Below the pieces are notes generated by a model. It did no database searches. It was not told the origin of the DNA and saw nothing but the letters and a program-made list of their open reading frames with translations. Shown here in pieces: positions 15,255 to 18,650 of a stretch of DNA of 18,650 bases (positions are counted from its first letter, which is position 1; each line of letters starts with the position of its first letter). The position numbers and the translations under genes are program-made. The stretch is from Deinococcus sp. (lineage in GTDB: Bacteria; Deinococcota; Deinococci; Deinococcales; Deinococcaceae): contig NZ_JANYGJ010000241.1 of assembly GCF_025362455.1 (NCBI RefSeq), forward strand, positions 1 to 18,650, read 5' to 3'.

Positions 15255-17860
15255 TCCACCACCACCAGCCCGGCGTATTTCAGAATCAGCCGCTTTTGCC
15301 CCACGCCGGGGAAGTACACCAGCACCTCGCGCTTCTCGCCCTGGTAAAAGCCCTGCACGAAGGCGCCGTCGCCGAACTTGGCGTGCCGCAATTTGAGCGG
15401 TTGAGTCTTGGCCACCGCCCGCTGGATATCGCGGCTCGGAATGCCCAGTCTGGCGCTGACTTCCGGCAAGGATAGGCCGTGCAGGTCGAGCAGTTCCCGC
15501 GCCTGGACCGCCCACGACGTATTGACGATCTCGGCGGCGGCGGCGGGCTCGGCCATGAACGGCGCCTCGGCCAGCGCGGGGACGGCCACTGGATCGGCGC
15601 CCAGCAGCGCTTCGAGGTAGGCGCGGGTGGCAGCCTTGTCGGTGGGGCGCCGCTCGCCGCTCGGCAAAAACGGCGAGAAGCAGCGGCTGACCGAGGTGCA
15701 TTCGTAGCAGCCTTTCTGGCAGCAGGTTTTGCGGCACAGCTCCAGCGCGCGCCACAGCAGGTCATCGAGCTGCTCGTAAGCCCGCCGCGCCACACCCAGA
15801 CCGCCGCGCCAGTCGTCGTACAGGAAGAAGTAGGTGTCGTGCCCGTCGCGGAACACGCCCGCCAGGTCGCCCTCGTCGCAGGCGACCTTTTCGGGAATCA
15901 GTTTTTGCAGCAGGTGCTTGAGGGTATGCGCCACGGCGGTGGGTTGCTCGGTGGCGCGGGGGTCGATGCCGAGTTCCAGCGCGGCGGTCTGAAACGGTGC
16001 GGCCCGGATCGGCGTCTCGTACAGGTGCTCGCTGAGCTTGTTGGCCTGCATCTTGTCCTGAATGCGGCCCCCGCAACTGCGGCAGGTCCGCTCGTTGAGG
16101 CCCGGCTCGCGTTCGCAGTTGCTGCACGAGCGCTCGAAGACTTCCCGCATCATGGTGTAGCCGCTGTACTGCCGCTGAATGGTGACGGTGCCGAAACGGT
16201 AGGCCAGCGTGCCGCGCTTTTGCCACTCGCCCAGCTCTCTGGGCTGCACGAGGGTGGCGTGCAGGCCGCGCGTGAAGGTATGCTGCGCCTCGTAACGTTC
16301 GACCAGGATGGCGGTGCCGTCCGGACCCGGCTGCCAGCGCTTGACCTTGTAGCCCTCGCCTTCCAGTGTGAACACGGCCTCCGGGTGGCGCTCGACCAGC
16401 GCGTAATGGTGGCTGGGACTCTCCAGCGGCGCATTGAACATCTTGCCGCCGTATTTGTCCCAGTCGCTTTCCTCGATGACGGCGAACTTGGCGCTGCCCT
16501 CGCCGCGCAGGTTCCAGTATTTGCGCTGCGTGCCCTGATCGCCCAGTCCGGCGTGAAAGCGTTCCTCCTGCTCGCGTTCCTTGTGGCGGGGCGCCAGGTA
16601 GGGGTTGTCGGCCTCCACCACCGCCTTTTCCAGCGGCCCGGTCAGAAGCTGATTGAAGTTGCCCTGGTTGCTGTAGAAGGCGTCCACCGGCAGCGGCACG
16701 CCCCGGTCGTCCAGCGAGGGCAGATACAGCACCAGCCCCGGCGCCACCCGCCCGGCGCGGCCCGCCATCTGCCGGAAGGCCATCCGCGAGCCGGGGTAGC
16801 CGTCCACGATCACCACCTCCAGGTCGCCGATGTCCACGCCCGCCTCCAGCGCGTTGGTGGCGAACATCACGCCGCTGTGGGTGCGCCGGAACTCGCTCAG
16901 GCGGCCCTCGCGGTCACTGGTTCCGGCCATGTAGAGGTGCGCGGCGCCGGAGTAGCGCGGATGGACCCGGTAGGTGCCGTGCAGCCGCGCCGCCCGCGCT
17001 CGCCCTCGGAAGAAGGCCAGCGCCTTGAGGTCGTGGTTCTGCGCGCCAGCCATCACCGCGTCCCAGAAGCGCCGGGGCTGGCCTTTGTGGTCGGCCAGAT
17101 AAAAGCGCTTGCCGTGCCGCGCCGCGCCGGACTCGCGCACCTCGCTGACCTCCACGCCGACCAGTTCGCGGGCAAACTGGGCCGGGTTGCCGATGGTGGC
17201 GGTGCTCAGCACGACCTGGGGCTGCCCGCCCAGCGCCCGCGAGAGATCCAGCAGGCGCCTGAGCATCCCGGCGACCTCGCTGCCAAACCCCCCTCTGTAG
17301 GTATGGGCCTCGTCCAGCACGATGAATCTGAGCGTGCTCAGGAAGGCCCGCATCTTCGGATTCGTCAGGCTCCAGTGGAGCTTGTCGGGCGTGGCCGTCA
17401 CCATCCGCACGCCGGGCGTGAACACCGCCTCCGGCTGGGCGCCCCCCTGAAACGAGGCCACCTCCCAGGGGTAACCGCCGCGCTCCCGAAAGGCCATCAA
17501 CTTCTCGCGCTGATCCTGGCCCAGCGCCACCAGCGGATAGACCAGCAGGGCGGTGGCGGCGGGGTCATTCTCCAGCGCCTCGAACACCGCCGGGAAGAAG
17601 GCCCCGGTCTTGCCGCTGGCCGTCGGCGTCGTCACGATGACGTGCTCGCCCGCCTTGAGCCGCGTGTACGTCTCGGCCTGGTGGCTGTAGACCTCACCGA
17701 AGCCAAAACCCTCTTGCAACGCCCTTGACCAGCCCAGCGAGCCCACCGGCACGGCGTTAGCAGGTTCAGGCTGCTCCTCGTGCAGCAGGGCCGCGCTGCC
17801 GCCCAGAATATCGCGTAAAAACGCCTCCAGCGTAAGAAAGGAAGGCGTCAGCACGGGCAT
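15251..17860 (-). CDS. DEAH-box helicase with C-terminal DUF1998-type cysteine cluster (MrfA-like)
   Basis: An 869-aa superfamily 2 helicase. Motif I is TPTASGKT (78-85), motif II DEAH (183-186), motif III in LSTAT (218-222), and motif VI QMAGRAGR (364-371). A zinc ribbon (CSNC and CRSC, about 579-596) and a cluster of cysteines at 709-727 (C..CC..GCYEC....RC) belong to the C-terminal metal-binding region found in the MrfA/Hrq1-like group, which acts in repair of crosslinked DNA. A repair role is thus likely but not shown. The ATG at 17860 is chosen for TACACT 6 nt upstream; the frame is open to 17974. The C-terminal ~80 residues contain a sigma/HTH-like segment (LSLPEVSARLGIPSRDIQ). Coupled to the small downstream gene. 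Confidence 0.9.
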   Translation of the reverse strand: MPVLTPSFLTLEAFLRDILGGSAALLHEEQPEPANAVPVGSLGWSRALQEGFGFGEVYSHQAETYTRLKAGEHVIVTTPTASGKTGAFFPAVFEALENDPAATALLVYPLVALGQDQREKLMAFRERGGYPWEVASFQGGAQPEAVFTPGVRMVTATPDKLHWSLTNPKMRAFLSTLRFIVLDEAHTYRGGFGSEVAGMLRRLLDLSRALGGQPQVVLSTATIGNPAQFARELVGVEVSEVRESGAARHGKRFYLADHKGQPRRFWDAVMAGAQNHDLKALAFFRGRARAARLHGTYRVHPRYSGAAHLYMAGTSDREGRLSEFRRTHSGVMFATNALEAGVDIGDLEVVIVDGYPGSRMAFRQMAGRAGRVAPGLVLYLPSLDDRGVPLPVDAFYSNQGNFNQLLTGPLEKAVVEADNPYLAPRHKEREQEERFHAGLGDQGTQRKYWNLRGEGSAKFAVIEESDWDKYGGKMFNAPLESPSHHYALVERHPEAVFTLEGEGYKVKRWQPGPDGTAILVERYEAQHTFTRGLHATLVQPRELGEWQKRGTLAYRFGTVTIQRQYSGYTMMREVFERSCSNCEREPGLNERTCRSCGGRIQDKMQANKLSEHLYETPIRAAPFQTAALELGIDPRATEQPTAVAHTLKHLLQKLIPEKVACDEGDLAGVFRDGHDTYFFLYDDWRGGLGVARRAYEQLDDLLWRALELCRKTCCQKGCYECTSVSRCFSPFLPSGERRPTDKAATRAYLEALLGADPVAVPALAEAPFMAEPAAAAEIVNTSWAVQARELLDLHGLSLPEVSARLGIPSRDIQRAVAKTQPLKLRHAKFGDGAFVQGFYQGEKREVLVYFPGVGQKRLILKYAGLVVVE

Positions 17861-17866
17861 GTAGAC

Positions 17867-17872
17867 AGTGTA
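17867..17872 (-). promoter_or_regulatory. -10 element of the helicase gene (leaderless)
   Basis: TACACT on the minus strand, 6 nt before the ATG at 17860. Confidence 0.6.
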
Positions 17873-18245
17873 GGGCGTGCGTTGCGGCGCCGGGGCGACC
17901 TGCTCACAGTGGACGTGTGGCAGGGGAGAGGTGGTGGGCGGTCTGGAGGCGAGCCGGACGACGTGCGACTGCAACTGCCCGTGTAGCGCCGTCTCTCGGC
18001 TCCCTCTTCGGGGGGGCAGCGGGTGGGGGGTGAGTTGCCCCAGGCCCTTACCACCCCGACTCAGTGCTACTCCAACTCCTTGCCACTCGATGCCGACGGG
18101 ACCAAGGCTACCTTGTTCCTCTAACTTCAGGTTGCGCCCCAGAATTTACGCCTCTTCTCAAGTCGCCAAATCCCGTTGCGCTCCCCTTTCCCCAAACCGA
18201 AAAAACCATTTCTAGAGCGGCAAATTCCGCCGCTGTCGCCAGGGC
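17873..18245. other. Intergenic region with G-run cluster
   Basis: About 370 nt between the helicase and the divergent 16S promoter. I see no credible gene; open frames here have no protein-like composition. The plus strand holds G-runs at 18010-18016, 18021-18023 and 18025-18030, enough for a G-quadruplex, about 150 nt upstream of the helicase start. A 50-nt A/C-rich stretch (18180-18215) directly precedes the rRNA promoter and may be its upstream element. Confidence 0.5.
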
Positions 18246-18274
18246 TTGACAGATCAAAGGCGCCGCTGTATTGT
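18246..18274 (+). promoter_or_regulatory. 16S rRNA promoter
   Basis: A perfect -35 TTGACA (18246-18251), a 17-nt spacer and TATTGT (18269-18274). It is the strongest sigma-70-type promoter in the window. Start of transcription is expected near 18281, giving a leader of about 245 nt before the mature 16S. Confidence 0.85.
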
Positions 18275-18280
18275 TTCTGA

Positions 18281-18526
18281 GCCTCCAACGAGGCGGGACG
18301 CATGACAGACGAGATGAGTGAGAGAGCAGGGTCGCCCGACAGGGCGATGCAAGCGGTCTTTTCCCCCCGGAAATGGCTCCTGACTTGTGACCGCAGCGGG
18401 CCTTAGCCGCCCGGTGCAAACAAACGGTTCTTCGGAACCAAAACACGAAGTCTACGGACTTCAAAGCCATTGCGAAACTGGCAAGGCAAACAGTCAATGT
18501 TCATCTTCGGATGATGTTGAATCCAA
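18281..18526 (+). ncRNA. 16S rRNA leader with tetraloop hairpins
   Basis: The leader contains four perfect small hairpins: TCGCCC-GACA-GGGCGA (18332-18347), GGTTC-TTCG-GAACC (18426-18439), GAAGTC-TACG-GACTTC (18447-18462) and TCATC-TTCG-GATGA (18501-18514). Three have very stable UUCG or UACG loops. They probably guide folding and processing of the precursor. No clear boxA was found. Confidence 0.7.

Positions 18527-18650
<124 letters not shown>

Noticed and set aside
15479..17728. A 749-codon open frame on the plus strand opposite the helicase gene
   Set aside because: It is a GC-rich antisense shadow: His/Gln/Arg-rich with no domain, while the minus strand carries all SF2 helicase motifs.
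17877..18215. A 112-codon plus-strand frame between helicase and 16S
   Set aside because: Composition is not protein-like and no start signal is present; it is probably open by chance in GC-rich DNA.

Overview
The window looks like a Deinococcus (Deinococcota) chromosome. The core genes are GC-rich. Several families seen mainly in deinococci are present (DUF3248- and DUF3809-type proteins, an expanded set of Nudix hydrolases). Many genes carry a TAnnnT -10 hexamer 6-7 nt before the start codon, which is the mark of leaderless transcription in this group. The rRNA genes are unlinked: the window opens with the 3' end of a 5S rRNA followed by tRNA-Gly, and closes with the start of a separately promoted 16S rRNA.

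Layout. 1-457: end of the 5S/tRNA-Gly unit, its terminator and an AT-rich palindrome. 458-4628: a MetY-like sulfhydrylase, a double-Nudix protein, the DUF3809/DUF3248 pair, an acyltransferase and a small membrane protein. 4664-6435: nrdR with an upstream degenerate short-chain dehydrogenase, a zinc-ribbon protein and a small unknown protein. 6611-10206: replicative helicase dnaB, interrupted by a LAGLIDADG-type intein, translationally coupled to a Nudix gene with repeat-built disordered tails.

10542-14306 is the most unusual part, an AT-richer island that reads as a secreted toxin/bacteriocin locus. Two precursor proteins have a Sec signal peptide followed by a second, internal leader motif that matches the double-glycine leader consensus except for Lys at -1 (Gly-Lys instead of Gly-Gly). 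The first precursor continues in frame, across one TAA codon, into a Cys-rich nuclease-like toxin domain (CxxC, DHQPP, CxxC), and a putative immunity gene follows. The second is a small Gly/Ala-rich bacteriocin-like protein followed by a two-helix membrane protein that may be its immunity. Downstream, a signal-peptide-bearing stand-alone C39 peptidase overlaps an outer-membrane beta-barrel gene. My working model is Sec export, extracytoplasmic C39 trimming and release through or at the barrel. The parts are seen in the sequence; the pathway is inference.

14346-17860: an acidic unknown protein, a decayed duplicate of the 3' end of the neighbouring helicase gene, a small unknown gene, and a large DEAH helicase with a C-terminal four-cysteine cluster (MrfA/DUF1998 type). 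17873-18650: a mostly featureless gap with a G-run cluster, a near-consensus rRNA promoter, a leader with several tetraloop hairpins, and the first ~124 nt of 16S rRNA.
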